Below, piece by piece: positions 26,115 to 35,624 of a DNA stretch of 64,000 nt. The stretch is from the NCBI RefSeq assembly GCF_029392895.1, contig NZ_CP114200.1:4309001-4373000 (forward strand). Direction: 5' to 3'. Made by a program: the position numbers and the translations under genes. The stretch comes from Streptomyces sp. 71268 (lineage in GTDB: Bacteria; Actinomycetota; Actinomycetes; Streptomycetales; Streptomycetaceae). Under the pieces are notes generated by a model, which saw only the letters and a list, made by a program, of their open reading frames with translations, had not been told where the DNA came from and did not search any database. Within the stretch, counting starts at the first letter, position 1. Every line of letters starts with the position of its first letter.

Positions 26115-27539
26115 ATGGGACAAACGTATGGCACGCGCGGGCAGGGCCCGCGGTCTTGGCGTCTGCGACGCCGCCGACCCCTCGGGCCCCCTCGGCCGCC
26201 CGTGGACGGCCGCCCGCACCGGAGCACGTGGCTGCGGCGGCTGGGGCCGTCGCGGGGTCGGCCGCCCTGGCTGCTGCCGCGGCAGGCGCCGCCGCCCCGG
26301 CGACCGGGGTGGTTCAGCCGCTCCGGGCGGCTGGCCGGGGCGGTGATCGCGGTACTCACGGCGCTCGCCTCGCTGTGCGGCGTGCTGGTGGCCGGCCCGG
26401 TCTCGGTGGCGGAGGACCGGTCGTACGGGCGCCCGGGTGAGGACTACCTGCCGCGCACCCTGCCGACCGGTGACGACCCGGCCCGTTCGCTGCCCATCGA
26501 TCCCTCGCTCCTGCGGGCCTCGACCCTCCGCATGGCGGCGCTCCGCTCCGCGACGGGCCGCGACGAGCCGGCCCGCCCCGTACGCGCGGAGCGGCGGGCC
26601 GCTCCAGCCCGCGCCCCGTACAAGACGCCCCCGGAGCCCCTCGCCGCGCACCGCCCGGCCACCGAGCCCAAGCCGGACCAGCCCAGGACGGACAGGCCGA
26701 AGCCGCGGCAGCCGAAGCCCCAGCGACCCGAGGGGGACAGACCCAAGGCGACGAAGCCGAAGACCGACCGGCCCGCGGCGGACAAGCCCCAGGCCGGCGA
26801 GGCCAAGGCCGGCGGGGCCAAGCGGAAGATCTTCCAGGGCTGGGCGTTCGACCGGTGCCAGGCGCCGTCGGTGAGCACCATGCGGGCCTGGCTCTCCTCG
26901 CCCTACCGCGGGGTCGGCGTCTACTTCGGGGGCCGCGCCCGGCACTGCAAGTACCAGAAACACCTCAACAAGAGCTGGCTGCGCGAGACCAAGCAGATGG
27001 GGTGGAACGTCCTTCCCATCTACGTCGGCTCGCAGTCGCCGTGCGTGATCGCGAACATCAAGCGGAAGTTCACGATCGGGGGCAACGCCTGGGCACAGGG
27101 CCGGCAGGAGGCGCGGGACGCGGTGGGTCAGGCGCGCAGGCTGGGCATGGCCCCGGGCAGCGCGCTCTACCTCGACATGGAGGCGTACCGCCTCGGGCAG
27201 CACCGCTGCGCCCGCACCACGCTGGCCTTCATCCGCTCGTGGAGCCGCGAGGTGCGGCAGCAGAACTACGTGCCGGGGTTCTACAGCAGCGCCAACTCGG
27301 GCGTGCGCCACATGGAGCGGGCCCGCAAGGCGGGCGAGCGGGACCTGCCGGAGGTGATGTGGTTCGCGCGCTGGAACGTACCCCCGTCGTTGTACGGCGA
27401 GAAGTGGTTGGACCGCCGCGCCTGGCACCCGCACCGGCGCATCCACCAGTACGCGGGTGACGTCACCGAGCGGCACGGGGGCCGCCGGCTCGCCATCGAC
27501 CGCAACCGCGTGGACGCCCCCGTGGCGATCATCCGCTGA
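26115..27539 (+). CDS. Membrane-anchored or secreted DUF1906 (Rv2525c-type) hydrolase-like protein
   Basis: 474 aa. A basic Arg/Pro-rich N-terminus precedes a membrane helix (AGAVIAVLTALASLCGVLVA, about 75-94). A Pro/Lys/Arg-rich linker (about 140-235) has repeats like DRPKPRQPKPQRPE. The C-terminal DUF1906 domain (about 240-474) is a glycoside-hydrolase-like barrel: FQGWAFDRCQAPSVSTMRAW, GVYFGG, NVLPIYVG, ALYLDMEAY (candidate catalytic acid) and PGFYSS. Members are exported and linked to cell-wall work. The start is uncertain: ATG 26115 has no ribosome site. Confidence 0.8.
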   Translation: MGQTYGTRGQGPRSWRLRRRRPLGPPRPPVDGRPHRSTWLRRLGPSRGRPPWLLPRQAPPPRRPGWFSRSGRLAGAVIAVLTALASLCGVLVAGPVSVAEDRSYGRPGEDYLPRTLPTGDDPARSLPIDPSLLRASTLRMAALRSATGRDEPARPVRAERRAAPARAPYKTPPEPLAAHRPATEPKPDQPRTDRPKPRQPKPQRPEGDRPKATKPKTDRPAADKPQAGEAKAGGAKRKIFQGWAFDRCQAPSVSTMRAWLSSPYRGVGVYFGGRARHCKYQKHLNKSWLRETKQMGWNVLPIYVGSQSPCVIANIKRKFTIGGNAWAQGRQEARDAVGQARRLGMAPGSALYLDMEAYRLGQHRCARTTLAFIRSWSREVRQQNYVPGFYSSANSGVRHMERARKAGERDLPEVMWFARWNVPPSLYGEKWLDRRAWHPHRRIHQYAGDVTERHGGRRLAIDRNRVDAPVAIIR

Positions 27540-27879
27540 GTCCGGGCCCGGCGTCCCGCCACCGCCGTGACCACCCACGCACCGGCCCCTCGCCGGTGGG
27601 CGTGGCGGTCGGGCGGGGGCGGGGCGGCGGCGCGTCCGGGGCGCGGCTCATACCTGGGTCTCACGACCGGTGACGGGCCCAGGGCCCGACGGGGCAGGCG
27701 TGGCGGGCGGGGAGAGCGCGGAATCGGCGGCCCACGCCCCGCGGCGCAACCCTGACAGACCCTGAGAGCCCTCCGCCCGTAGGAGGTGATGCCAGCACTA
27801 CCCGTACAACCAGAGGCGGACTTTCCTTCGGCACCTGCGGCCGATCCGAGGAAGGGAGTCCGCTTCTAGCGTTAACGGC
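27540..27879. other. Promoter region of the sigma factor gene
   Basis: 340 bp. Near 27820-27860 complementary CCTTC/GAAGG stretches flank a G/C-rich loop. No gene is seen. Confidence 0.35.
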
Positions 27880-28419
27880 ATGACCACGCCTGTGTGCAAC
27901 AGCGCATCCACTGCTAGCACCCCCGGGTTCCCGTCGTTCACGTCCTACGTACGGGACCGCGGCCCGGTGCTGCTGCGTACCGCCCGCTCGCTGACCGCGA
28001 ACCCGAGCGACGCGGAAGACCTGCTTCAGACGGCGCTCACCAAGACGTACCTGGCGTGGGAGCGAATAGAGGACCACCGCGCGCTGGACGGTTACGTGCG
28101 CCGGGCCCTGGTCAACACGCGCACGTCGCAGTGGCGCAAGCGCAAGGTGGACGAGTTCGCCTGCGAGGAGCTGCCGGAGCCCGACCCGACCCCGGCGCCC
28201 GACCCGGCCGAGCAGCAGGTGTTGCGCGACGCGATGTGGCGGGCGGTGGTGCGGCTTCCGGACCGGCAGCGCGCCATGGTCGTCCTGCGGTACTACGAGG
28301 ACCTGAGCGAGGCCCAGACCGCCGAGGTGCTCGGGGTGTCGATCGGCACGGTGAAGAGTGCCGTCTCCCGCGCGCTCGGCAAGCTCCGCGAGGACCCGGA
28401 GCTGAGCCGGGCCGCGTAG
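27880..28419 (+). CDS. SigE-family ECF RNA polymerase sigma factor
   Basis: 179 aa. Sigma region 2 (SYVRDRGPVLLRTARSLTAN, PSDAEDLLQTALTKTYLAWE) and region 4 (DRQRAMVVLRYYEDLSEAQT, AEVLGVSIGTVKSAVSRALG) are both complete. The layout is that of the actinobacterial SigE-family ECF group. No anti-sigma factor gene follows, so control must lie elsewhere. ATG 27880; no strong ribosome site. Confidence 0.92.
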   Translation: MTTPVCNSASTASTPGFPSFTSYVRDRGPVLLRTARSLTANPSDAEDLLQTALTKTYLAWERIEDHRALDGYVRRALVNTRTSQWRKRKVDEFACEELPEPDPTPAPDPAEQQVLRDAMWRAVVRLPDRQRAMVVLRYYEDLSEAQTAEVLGVSIGTVKSAVSRALGKLREDPELSRAA

Positions 28420-29077
28420 CGCGCCCCGCCTCTCCCCCCCCACCGGGGCGCGCCGGACCGCGCTCCGCCCGGCCGGGACGCGCTCCCCACGGCCGCCGCC
28501 CGCCGCCGCCCCGGCCCCGCCGCGTGCCGGACCGGCCCCGCGCCGGCACCCGCGCGTAGGCTCGCCCGGCGCTTCGGCCCCCGCGCTCCGGCCCGCCGGC
28601 CCGCTCCGGCCACCCGACCGCCGCGGTCTGCCGCGCTCCCCCGCCGCAGCCGCGGCACCGGCCTGCCCGCGCTGCCCGCGCCCGCGCCGCTGGCGCCACC
28701 CGCGCCCGCGCCGCCCGCCCGCGCCGGTCCGGATCGCCGCCGCCCCACCGCTGGGCCGCCCCCGCCCGTACGCCTCTGCGGCCGCCCGCACACGACGCCG
28801 GCCGCCGACCCAGGGGCGCGCCAGCCGGTGGACGTAGCGGAACTCACACTTCCGCCCGCCGCCCGGCCCGCCCCGCGCCGCCGCGCGGCCCGCGCCCGCT
28901 CTGTCGCCGGCCACACGGCCCGTGCCAGCGGTCGCCGGGGGCCGCGCGCCGTGGCGCCAGGCGTCCGAAACGGGCCCCGGCCTCGCCCCGTAGTAGTGAC
29001 ATCCCACCGGGTGACTGCGATATTTCAGCCCATCCCTTACTCGCGCGTAACCCTCACTCTTTTTCTGGGAGGCCTCG
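28420..29077. other. Intergenic region between sigma factor and acyl-CoA ligase
   Basis: 658 bp. The first 550 bp is extremely G/C-rich with only Arg/Pro/Ala open frames. The last 80 bp are A/T-richer (GCGATATTTCAG, TTACTCGCGCGTAACCC) and probably hold the ligase promoter. Confidence 0.4.
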
Positions 29078-30730
29078 GTGCTGAGCACGATGCAGGACGT
29101 ACCGCTGACGGTCAGTCGCTTGCTGCGGCACGGCGCGGTGGTGCACGGCGACTCGCAGGTCATCACCTGGACCGGGGACGCGGCGCCCGAGCGGCGGACG
29201 TTCGCCGAGATCGGCCGGCGCTGCGCGCAGCTCGCGCACGCGCTCCGCGACGAGCTGGGGGTACGGGGCGACCAGCGGGTCGGAACCCTCATGTGGAACA
29301 ACAGCGACCACATGGAGGCGTACCTCGCCGTCCCCTCCATGGGCGCCGTCCTGCACACGTTGAACCTGCGCCTCCCCGCCGACCAGCTCACCTGGATCGT
29401 GAACCACGCGGCGGACCGGGTCCTGATCGTTAACGGTTCGCTGTTGCCGCTGCTCGCGCCGTTGTTGCCGCACCTGCCGACCGTGGAGCACGTGGTGGTG
29501 GCCGGGCCCGGCGACCGGTCGGTGCTCGCGGATGCGCGACCGCAGGTGCACGAGTACGAGGAGTTGCTGGCCGGGCGGGAGACCGGCTTCGACTGGCCGG
29601 AGCTGGACGAGCGCGAGGCCGCGGTGCTCTGTTACACCTCCGGGACGACGGGCGACCCCAAGGGCGTCGCGTACAGCCACCGGTCCATCTACCTGCACGC
29701 CATGCAGGTCAACAACGCCGAGGCGTTCGCCATGACGGTCGCGGACACCATGTTGCCGGTGGTGCCGATGTTCCACGTGAACGCGTGGGGGCTGCCGCAC
29801 GCCGCGTTCATGGCCGGCACCACGCTCCTGATGCCGGACCGGTTCCTGCAGCCCGCGCCGCTCGCCGAGATGATCGAGGCCGAGCGCCCCACGCTGGCCG
29901 CCGCCGTGCCCACCATCTGGCAGGGGCTGCTGGCCGAGCTGGACGCGCGGAAGCGGGACGTGGCCTCGCTGCGCAGCGTCATCATCGGCGGCGCCGCCTG
30001 CCCGCCGTCCCTGATGCGGGCGTTCTGGGACCGGCACGCGATCCGCGTCCTGCACGCCTGGGGCATGACCGAGACCTCGCCGCTCGGCTGCATCGCCCAC
30101 CCGCCGAAGGGCCTGTCCGAGGAGGAGGAGTGGGCCTACCGGCAGACCCAGGGGCGCTTCCCCGCCTCGGTGGAGGCCAGGCTCGCCGGCGCGGACGGCA
30201 CGTTCCAGCCGTGGGACGGGAAGTCGACGGGCGAGCTCGAGGTGCGCGGGCCGTGGATCGCGGCGGCGTACTACGGGGGCGCGGCCGGGGTGCCGCTGCG
30301 CCCGGAGGACAAGTTCAGCCCGGACGGCTGGCTGCGCACCGGCGACGTCGGCACCATCACGCCGGACGGCTACCTCACGCTGACCGACCGGGCCAAGGAC
30401 GTCATCAAGTCGGGCGGCGAGTGGATCTCCTCGGTGGAGTTGGAGAACCACCTGATGGCCCACCCGGAGGTGGCGGAGGCGGCCGTGGTGGCGGTGCCGG
30501 ACGAGAAGTGGGGCGAGCGCCCGCTCGCGACGGTGGTCCTCAGAGAGGGCGCCGGCGCGGACTACGCGGAGCTGCGAGCCTTCCTCGCCGAGCGCGTCGC
30601 GCGCTGGCAGTTGCCCGAGCGCTGGGCGCTGGTGCCCTCGGTGCCCAAGACGAGCGTGGGCAAGTTCGACAAGAAGGTGATCCGCAGGCAGTACGCGGAC
30701 GGCGAGCTGGACGTGCGCCAGCTCGGCTGA
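29078..30730 (+). CDS. Long-chain fatty-acid--CoA ligase (acyl-CoA synthetase)
   Basis: 550 aa ANL-superfamily enzyme, which activates a fatty acid with ATP and CoA via an acyl-AMP. P-loop [12 protein letters not shown] at about residues 185-196, [17 protein letters not shown] segment ([13 protein letters not shown]), [17 protein letters not shown] and the C-terminal catalytic Lys motif [14 protein letters not shown] 29078 follows GGGAGG. It resembles the medium/long-chain FadD-type ligases. It stands alone and converges on the PL7 gene with a hairpin between them. Confidence 0.93.
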   Translation: MLSTMQDVPLTVSRLLRHGAVVHGDSQVITWTGDAAPERRTFAEIGRRCAQLAHALRDELGVRGDQRVGTLMWNNSDHMEAYLAVPSMGAVLHTLNLRLPADQLTWIVNHAADRVLIVNGSLLPLLAPLLPHLPTVEHVVVAGPGDRSVLADARPQVHEYEELLAGRETGFDWPELDEREAAVLCYTSGTTGDPKGVAYSHRSIYLHAMQVNNAEAFAMTVADTMLPVVPMFHVNAWGLPHAAFMAGTTLLMPDRFLQPAPLAEMIEAERPTLAAAVPTIWQGLLAELDARKRDVASLRSVIIGGAACPPSLMRAFWDRHAIRVLHAWGMTETSPLGCIAHPPKGLSEEEEWAYRQTQGRFPASVEARLAGADGTFQPWDGKSTGELEVRGPWIAAAYYGGAAGVPLRPEDKFSPDGWLRTGDVGTITPDGYLTLTDRAKDVIKSGGEWISSVELENHLMAHPEVAEAAVVAVPDEKWGERPLATVVLREGAGADYAELRAFLAERVARWQLPERWALVPSVPKTSVGKFDKKVIRRQYADGELDVRQLG

Positions 30731-30752
30731 CCCGGCGGTGCGGTCGCACGGT

Positions 30753-30797
30753 CGGCGGGGCCGGCCCGGGGCCCGTGCGCCCCGGCCCGGCCCGCCG
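30753..30797. terminator. Bidirectional hairpin between ligase and PL7 gene
   Basis: A left arm CGGCGGGGCC... (30753-30772) and right arm ...GGCCCGCCG (30779-30797) form a nearly complete 19-bp G/C stem with a 6-nt loop, between two converging genes. Confidence 0.75.
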
Positions 30798-30807
30798 CCC
30801 CGTGGGG

Positions 30808-32007
30808 TCAGTCGTGCCGCACGGTCAGGTGGTGGATGTTGGTCTCGCCGTAGTTGCTGGAGCTGCACGGCTTGGAGTCGCCGCAGTTCGCCTGCGTGTA
30901 GGCGCCGGCCTTGAAGTAGTTGCCGGAGCCGGAGTGCGAGATCGTGGTCTTCAGCTCGCCGTTGTAGTACACCTTGACCTTGCCGCCCCCGGCCACGAAC
31001 TTGGCCTCGAAGACCGTGCCGAGCCGGTAGTCGTCGTCGACCAGCTTGTGGTGCGTGGTGTCCTCCTTGGTGACGTAGAGCTTCCTGCCCTCCAGGCGGA
31101 AGACGGTGAGGTCGTCGCTTCCGCCGTGGATCTGGGCGCCGACCACGTACGGGCGGTCGTTGGGCAGGTGGGTGAACGCCTCGCGGACGGTCATCGTGTG
31201 GGTGCCCGACGTCGTGGACCAACTCGCCTTGTCCTTGCCGCCGTTCTTCATCTCGCGCAGCTCGGAGCGGGGGTTCTTGGACCCGCTGGTGGTGACCCCG
31301 TTGACCGGCGCGCGGAACTGCACGGACTTGCCGTCCGACGCGACCTTGAAGTACGGGTCGTGCGAGTAGCGGGCCAGCTCCGGCTGGGTGATCTCGGTGG
31401 GGCGCTCGTCCTCGCCGATGGGCAGGGTCTGCTTCCAGTTGGTGAGGTCGAGCACGTCCGCCGGCACCCGGGCGTCGCCGTCGCCGTCGGACGTGCCGCC
31501 CCAGACCTGCACCTCGGTCAGGCTGTTCCAGGTGCCGGTGGTGCCGTCCTCGCCCGCGTACCCGTGGCCCACGTAACGGAGCTTGGTGGTCTCGACGGGG
31601 CGGATCGCGAACGACTCCAGGCCGGTGCCGGTGCCGCTGCTGCTGCCGTCGAAGGCGGTGGACCAGGAGGAGCCGGTCCAGTACTGGAGCTGGAACCGGT
31701 TGCGGCGGCTGTCACCCCGGTAGGTGGCCAGCTTGACCTGGCTCACGGTCTTGGCCGCGCCGAGGTCGAGTTGGAGCCAGGCCCCGTCGCCCTCGCCCGA
31801 CCAGCGGGTGCCGAAGTCGTCGTCCACGACGTTGGCTGGCGCGTTGTCGTCGCTCGTGCTCGCGGTGACCGCGCCGGCCCCCGGGGTGAGTTCGGCCTCG
31901 GCGGCGCGCGCGGTGCTCGGCGCGGCGGTGACCGCGGCGAGCGAGGCGGCGAGGGCCGTGGCGACGGCCAGCGCCGTACGGCACCTCGGCGTGAAGGTAT
32001 CGGCCAT
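30808..32007 (-). CDS. Secreted polysaccharide lyase family 7 (alginate lyase) with discoidin-like module
   Basis: 399 aa. Signal peptide (residues 1-33, TARA cleavage). Residues about 40-165 form an F5/8-type C carbohydrate-binding module (NVVDDDFGTRWSGEGDGAWL, LDLGAAKTVSQVKL). Residues about 170-399 are PL7, with its three hallmark motifs: RSELREM (about 245), QIHGG (about 291) and YFKAGAYTQ (about 364). PL7 cleaves alginate or related polyuronates by beta-elimination. Export to degrade brown-algal or bacterial alginate is expected. An inverted repeat TTGTTCA/TGAACAA (32262-32295) upstream may be its operator. Confidence 0.93.
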   Translation of the reverse strand: MADTFTPRCRTALAVATALAASLAAVTAAPSTARAAEAELTPGAGAVTASTSDDNAPANVVDDDFGTRWSGEGDGAWLQLDLGAAKTVSQVKLATYRGDSRRNRFQLQYWTGSSWSTAFDGSSSGTGTGLESFAIRPVETTKLRYVGHGYAGEDGTTGTWNSLTEVQVWGGTSDGDGDARVPADVLDLTNWKQTLPIGEDERPTEITQPELARYSHDPYFKVASDGKSVQFRAPVNGVTTSGSKNPRSELREMKNGGKDKASWSTTSGTHTMTVREAFTHLPNDRPYVVGAQIHGGSDDLTVFRLEGRKLYVTKEDTTHHKLVDDDYRLGTVFEAKFVAGGGKVKVYYNGELKTTISHSGSGNYFKAGAYTQANCGDSKPCSSSNYGETNIHHLTVRHD

Positions 32008-32368
32008 GGGGAACTGTTCCTCTTCCTCGTCGGGATCGTCCTGTGTCCCCCGCGCCGGTGGGCGACGGGGGACGGCCGAGCGCTGCGGAGGCCACGGGGA
32101 CCGTCGCGCCTCCCCTCGCGACCGGCACCCACCGCCCGGGCCGCCCCCCGACCCCCGTGCGGTGGGCGACACGGCGGGCGTTACGGCGAGCGGTGCGGCG
32201 AGCGACGCCGGATCGTCGGCGCTCCCCGTGGCCTCCGGCCTCCACCCCAGGCCACCGCGGGTTGTTCAGCAAGCCGCCGCAGGCCCGGTGAACAATCCCG
32301 CCCTGGCCCCGGCCCCACGTCATCAGTCAGGCCACCAGCCCGGCTCCGGCCTGGGGGGGTACGGGAGG
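32008..32368. other. Region between ABC-F and PL7 genes with inverted repeat
   Basis: 361 bp holding the PL7 promoter. TTGTTCA (32262-32268) and TGAACAA (32289-32295) make a 7-bp dyad with a 20-nt spacer. Nothing else is recognised. Confidence 0.45.
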
Positions 32369-34030
32369 TTACGGGCGCGGGCCCGTGGCCGACAGCGGGA
32401 GCCGGCGCGGCGACAGGGCCAGGTGCGGCCAGGAGCTGACGTCGCGTTGGAGCTGGCGGTCGTGGGTGGCCAGGACGACGGCCGCGGCGGTGGCCCGCAG
32501 CGCCTCGGTCAGCTCGTCGACCAGGGCGATGGACAGGTGGTTGGTGGGCTCGTCGAGCAGCAGGACGTGCGGCCGGGACGCGAGGGCCAGCGCGAGGTCG
32601 AGTCGCCGCTGTTGGCCCGTCGACAACTCGGCCACCGGCCTGTTCGCGTCCCGCGCGCCGAGCAACCCCAGCGCGCCGAGCCCGACGACCTCGCCCGCCG
32701 CCAGGACGCCGGCGCTGACCAGGCGCGCGGTGTGCGCCTCGTACAGCTCGCGGGCCCGCTCGCCGGTGGCGCGCGGCGACTCCTGCCCGAGCAGGTGGAG
32801 GCGGACGCCGTGCGGCCGGTGCACCTCGCCCGATCCGGGGGCGAGTTCGCCGGCCAGTACGGCCAGGAGCGTGGACTTGCCCGCGCCGTTGGGACCGCTG
32901 ACGACCAGCCGGCCGCCCGACTCCAGGGCCAGGCTGACCGGTTGGCGCAGCCGCCCGGCCACGGTCACCTCGTCCGCGCGCAGCAGTACGACGCCCGGGC
33001 GGGCCGGCAGCTCGGGCAGCGTCAGGTGGCGCGGCGGCTCCGGCGCGGTGACCCGGTGCCGGGCCAGGTCGTCCTGGCGCCGGTGCACGGCGCGGGCCAG
33101 CGCGCCGGCGCGGGTGGCGCGCTGGTGCTTGCCGGTGCCCTTGTCGGGGCGCCACCCGGTGCTGAGCCGGTTCTGCGCCTCGGACAGCGCCTGCGCGAGC
33201 CGTACGTGCTCGGCCTGCTGCTGCTCGTACTCCGCCGCCCAGCGGGCCCGTTCGGCCGCGCGGCCCTCCCGGTACCCGTCGTACCCGCCGCCGTAGACGC
33301 GCGGCCGGCCGTCCCGGGTCGGGTCGAGGTCGAGCACGTGGGTGGCCACGTCCGCGAGCAGCGCCCGGTCGTGGCTGACCACGACGGAGCCGCCGGCGTG
33401 CGCGCGCAGCCGCTCGGTGAGGAAGTGGAGCCCGGCCAGGTCGAGGTGGTTGGTCGGCTCGTCCAGGAGCAGGAAGTCGTCGTCGGCCCCGAGCAGACAG
33501 GCCAGCCGGACCCGGTAGCGCTGGCCGATGGAGAGCGTGTCGAGCGGGCGGGCGCGGTCGCTGACCGCGCCGAGGCCGGCGAGCGCCACGTCGACCCGGC
33601 GGTCCGCGTCCCAGGCGTCCAGCGTCTGGGCCGCCTCCAGGGCGTCCGCGTACGCCGCCTCGGCACCGGGCCGGCCGGCGGCCAGGGCCGCCGAGGCGGC
33701 GTCGAGGTCGCGCACGGCGGCGCGGGCGTCGGCGAGGTGTTCGTCGACGAAGTCGCCGACGGTACGCCCGTCGTCGGCGGGCATCTGCTGCTCGGCCAGC
33801 GCGAGGGTCCCCACGCGGTGCACGGTCCCCGCGTCCGGCACCAGGGTGCCGGCCAGGACGTGCAGCAGGGTGGACTTGCCGCGGCCGTTCTCGCCGACGA
33901 CGCCCCAGCGCGATCCTGGCGAGACCTGGAGGTCGAGGTGGCGCAGCACGGGGCGGCCACCGCGCGCGACGTGCACGTCCGCGCAGGTCAGCTGGGCCCG
34001 GCTGCGGGCGAGCAGGGTAAGGGTGGGCAT
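32369..34030 (-). CDS. ABC-F ATPase, probable antibiotic resistance type
   Basis: 553 aa with two ABC domains and no membrane segments. Walker A motifs [11 protein letters not shown] (about 50) and [11 protein letters not shown] (about 372); signatures [12 protein letters not shown] and [12 protein letters not shown]; Walker [13 protein letters not shown] and [12 protein letters not shown]. The inter-domain linker ([20 protein letters not shown] and a basic stretch) is the part that contacts the ribosome in ABC-F proteins. Length and divergence fit the macrolide/lincosamide/streptogramin-type ABC-F proteins of actinomycetes. ATG 34030 has GGAGG, partly in a small hairpin (34037-34049), and lies 207 bp downstream of a 7-codon leader. 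Confidence 0.9.
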   Translation of the reverse strand: MPTLTLLARSRAQLTCADVHVARGGRPVLRHLDLQVSPGSRWGVVGENGRGKSTLLHVLAGTLVPDAGTVHRVGTLALAEQQMPADDGRTVGDFVDEHLADARAAVRDLDAASAALAAGRPGAEAAYADALEAAQTLDAWDADRRVDVALAGLGAVSDRARPLDTLSIGQRYRVRLACLLGADDDFLLLDEPTNHLDLAGLHFLTERLRAHAGGSVVVSHDRALLADVATHVLDLDPTRDGRPRVYGGGYDGYREGRAAERARWAAEYEQQQAEHVRLAQALSEAQNRLSTGWRPDKGTGKHQRATRAGALARAVHRRQDDLARHRVTAPEPPRHLTLPELPARPGVVLLRADEVTVAGRLRQPVSLALESGGRLVVSGPNGAGKSTLLAVLAGELAPGSGEVHRPHGVRLHLLGQESPRATGERARELYEAHTARLVSAGVLAAGEVVGLGALGLLGARDANRPVAELSTGQQRRLDLALALASRPHVLLLDEPTNHLSIALVDELTEALRATAAAVVLATHDRQLQRDVSSWPHLALSPRRLPLSATGPRP

Positions 34031-34036
34031 GGTGTT

Positions 34037-34049
34037 CTTCCTCCGGAAG
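34037..34049 (-). promoter_or_regulatory. Hairpin covering the ABC-F ribosome site
   Basis: On the coding strand CTTCC-GGA-GGAAG can fold so that the GGAGG of the ABC-F gene is paired. This would reduce initiation unless upstream events open it. Inference from sequence only. Confidence 0.5.
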
Positions 34050-34060
34050 CGGGCGCACGG

Positions 34061-34126
34061 CACCCGCGTACGGGAGGGGTGACCACCCGCGTACGGGGGA
34101 GTGACCAGCCGCGTACGAGAGGGGTG
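34061..34126. repeat. Three tandem ~22-bp repeats in the ABC-F 5' region
   Basis: Units at 34061-34083, 34084-34105 and 34106-34126 share C-A-x-C-C-G-C-G-T-A-C-G-x-G and a GGGGTGAC-like end. They lie inside the presumed leader transcript between the leader peptide and ABC-F start and may be structural or protein-binding. Confidence 0.65.
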
Positions 34127-34191
34127 TGCGTGCGCCTTCGGGCTGACGGGCGGCCCGGCCCGGCGAGGGCGGGGGCCGTGGACGGCGTCGC

Positions 34192-34227
34192 GGCTCGGCG
34201 CCCCACCACGAGGGGGGCGGCGGAGCC
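34192..34227 (-). promoter_or_regulatory. Hairpin directly after the leader peptide (attenuator candidate)
   Basis: GGCTC (34192-34196) pairs with GAGCC (34223-34227) and CGCCCC (34199-34204) with GGGGCG (34214-34219). On the transcript it begins about 10 nt after the leader stop codon, the distance expected if a ribosome stalled on the leader changes its folding. Confidence 0.5.
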
Positions 34228-34237
34228 TGTGGCCCGA

Positions 34238-34261
34238 TCAGAGGAAGAGCAGATACTGCAT
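34238..34261 (-). CDS. Seven-residue leader peptide MQYLLFL of the ABC-F gene
   Basis: ATG CAG TAT CTG CTC TTC CTC TGA, encoding MQYLLFL. It resembles the short aromatic/aliphatic leader of the msrD macrolide-resistance gene (MYLIFM). A -10-like TAGCCT (34274-34269) ends 7 nt before the ATG, so the transcript would be leaderless and translation of this peptide obligatory. It is 207 bp before the ABC-F start, followed by hairpins, on the same strand. A stalled ribosome here would sense a translation-blocking antibiotic. The peptide's existence is read directly; its function is inferred. Confidence 0.6.
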   Translation of the reverse strand: MQYLLFL

Positions 34262-34354
34262 ACGAACCAGGCTAACAGCCGGTGCTCCGGTCCGGCCCGT
34301 GGATTTTTCCGCCGCCGGCCCCGTGGGGCGTCAGCCCGCCGGCTCCGTGGGGCG

Positions 34355-35215
34355 TCAGACGGTGGCCAGCAGGAAGTCCTCGCCGCTGGAGGGGCGCAGG
34401 CCGTCGGTCCGGTCGGCGAAGTAGCGGTCCGCCAGCGCGGAGCCGGGCAGGTGGCGGACGTGTCGGAAGCCGGCGTCGCGGGCCAGGGCCAGCATCTCGT
34501 CGGGGGCGTAGAAGCCGATGAACGGCGTCCCGGCCGCGCGCGCCCTGACCTTGGTCGCCTCCAGCATGGCGCGGTCGGCGGGGGCGAGGAGTTCGGTCGG
34601 CAGCAGGAACGTCATCGCGAGCGTCGAGCCGGGGGCGAGCCGCGCGAGCCGGCACAAGGTGGCGGTGGTGGCCTCCTTCGTGAGGTACAGCGTGACCCCG
34701 GTGCAGGCCACGACCGCCGGCCGGGTCCGGTCGAAGCCGGCGTCGGCGAGCCGCTCCCACCAGTCCTCACCCGCCTCGAAGTCCACCGGCACCAGGTGCG
34801 GCCCGTCAGGTGGCCCGTCGTGCGCCGCGTCGGCCGTCGGGTGGCCCAGTTCCGCCAGCCGCCGGCGCTTCCACGCCTGGGTGGCCGGCTGGTCGATCTC
34901 GAAGACCCGCACCCCGGCGGCGGCCTCCGGCCGGCGCTGGGCGAAGCTGTCGAGCCCGGCGCCGAGCACGACGTACTGGTCGACCCCGTGCGCCGCCCGC
35001 TCGGCGACCAGGTCCTCCACGAAGCGCGCGCGGGCCACGATGGCCGCCCGCGCGCCGCTGGTGGCCAGCGGGTCCATGTCCGGCCGCCGCCACCAGTCCG
35101 CGCCGGGCTCGGCAAGCCGCAGCCCGACCTCGTCCCGGAACACGTGCGGTGGCGGGTCCACCCGTAGGTGCAGGGCCCGCCACAGGGCCACCCGCACCGC
35201 CGTGTGGTCCGGCAC
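34355..35215 (-). CDS. Class I SAM-dependent methyltransferase (PPM1/TIGR00027-like)
   Basis: 286 aa from GTG 35215, chosen because AGGAG lies 6 nt upstream inside the alternative longer start at 35233. SAM-binding motif QYVVLGAGLDSFAQR (about 85-99), FEIDQPATQAWKRRRL and a V-A-C-T-G-V-T-L-Y-L segment are typical of the leucine-carboxyl-methyltransferase-like family common in actinomycetes. The substrate is probably a small molecule. It lies 69 bp after the VOC gene and 93 bp before the ABC-F leader, all minus strand, so it may be part of the same cassette. Confidence 0.82.
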   Translation of the reverse strand: MPDHTAVRVALWRALHLRVDPPPHVFRDEVGLRLAEPGADWWRRPDMDPLATSGARAAIVARARFVEDLVAERAAHGVDQYVVLGAGLDSFAQRRPEAAAGVRVFEIDQPATQAWKRRRLAELGHPTADAAHDGPPDGPHLVPVDFEAGEDWWERLADAGFDRTRPAVVACTGVTLYLTKEATTATLCRLARLAPGSTLAMTFLLPTELLAPADRAMLEATKVRARAAGTPFIGFYAPDEMLALARDAGFRHVRHLPGSALADRYFADRTDGLRPSSGEDFLLATV

Positions 35216-35284
35216 GCTCTTCTCCTGGTCCACGCTGACCCGCTCCCTCCGCGGTCGATGGCTACGCCGGTTGTCGCGCTGGCG

Positions 35285-35623
35285 CTATGCCGGCGCCTGG
35301 AGGTTCCACAGCCGCCCGTCGGGGTCACGGACGGTCATCTCGGCGGTCCCGTAGTGGGTCTTCTCGAACGGCGTGACCACCTCGACGTCGGGGTCCAGGT
35401 CGAGCGCCCGCGCGTCGGCCACCTTCAGCACGATCCGGGTACGGGGCTCCCGGTCCTCGGGGACCTCGGCGATGAAGACGTACGGCCCGTCGCCGTTGCG
35501 GAGCTGGCCCGACTGGTGGTCCGTCGCGAACTCCAGCTCGTAGCCCATCGACTGCCAGAACCTCGCCGCCTTCCCCCAGTTGTGCGTCTCCAGGAACACG
35601 GCCTCGATCCCGTCGGTCGCCAT
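35285..35623 (-). CDS. VOC-superfamily (glyoxalase/bleomycin-resistance-like) protein
   Basis: 112 aa, one VOC module pair: GIEAVFLETHNWGKAARFWQ, SMGYELEF, GPYVFIAEVPED and the C-terminal MTVRDPDGRLWNLQAPA. VOC proteins include glyoxalases, dioxygenases and antibiotic-binding or -modifying resistance proteins; this length fits a dimer of small subunits. It is translationally linked to the RHH repressor gene: its ATG lies one nucleotide after that stop codon and its ribosome site (AAGGAGAGC) is inside that gene. Confidence 0.85.
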   Translation of the reverse strand: MATDGIEAVFLETHNWGKAARFWQSMGYELEFATDHQSGQLRNGDGPYVFIAEVPEDREPRTRIVLKVADARALDLDPDVEVVTPFEKTHYGTAEMTVRDPDGRLWNLQAPA

Positions 35624-35624
35624 G

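Noticed and set aside
31724..35167. Plus-strand open frame of about 1150 codons
   Set aside because: It runs opposite the PL7, ABC-F and methyltransferase genes and shows no domain.
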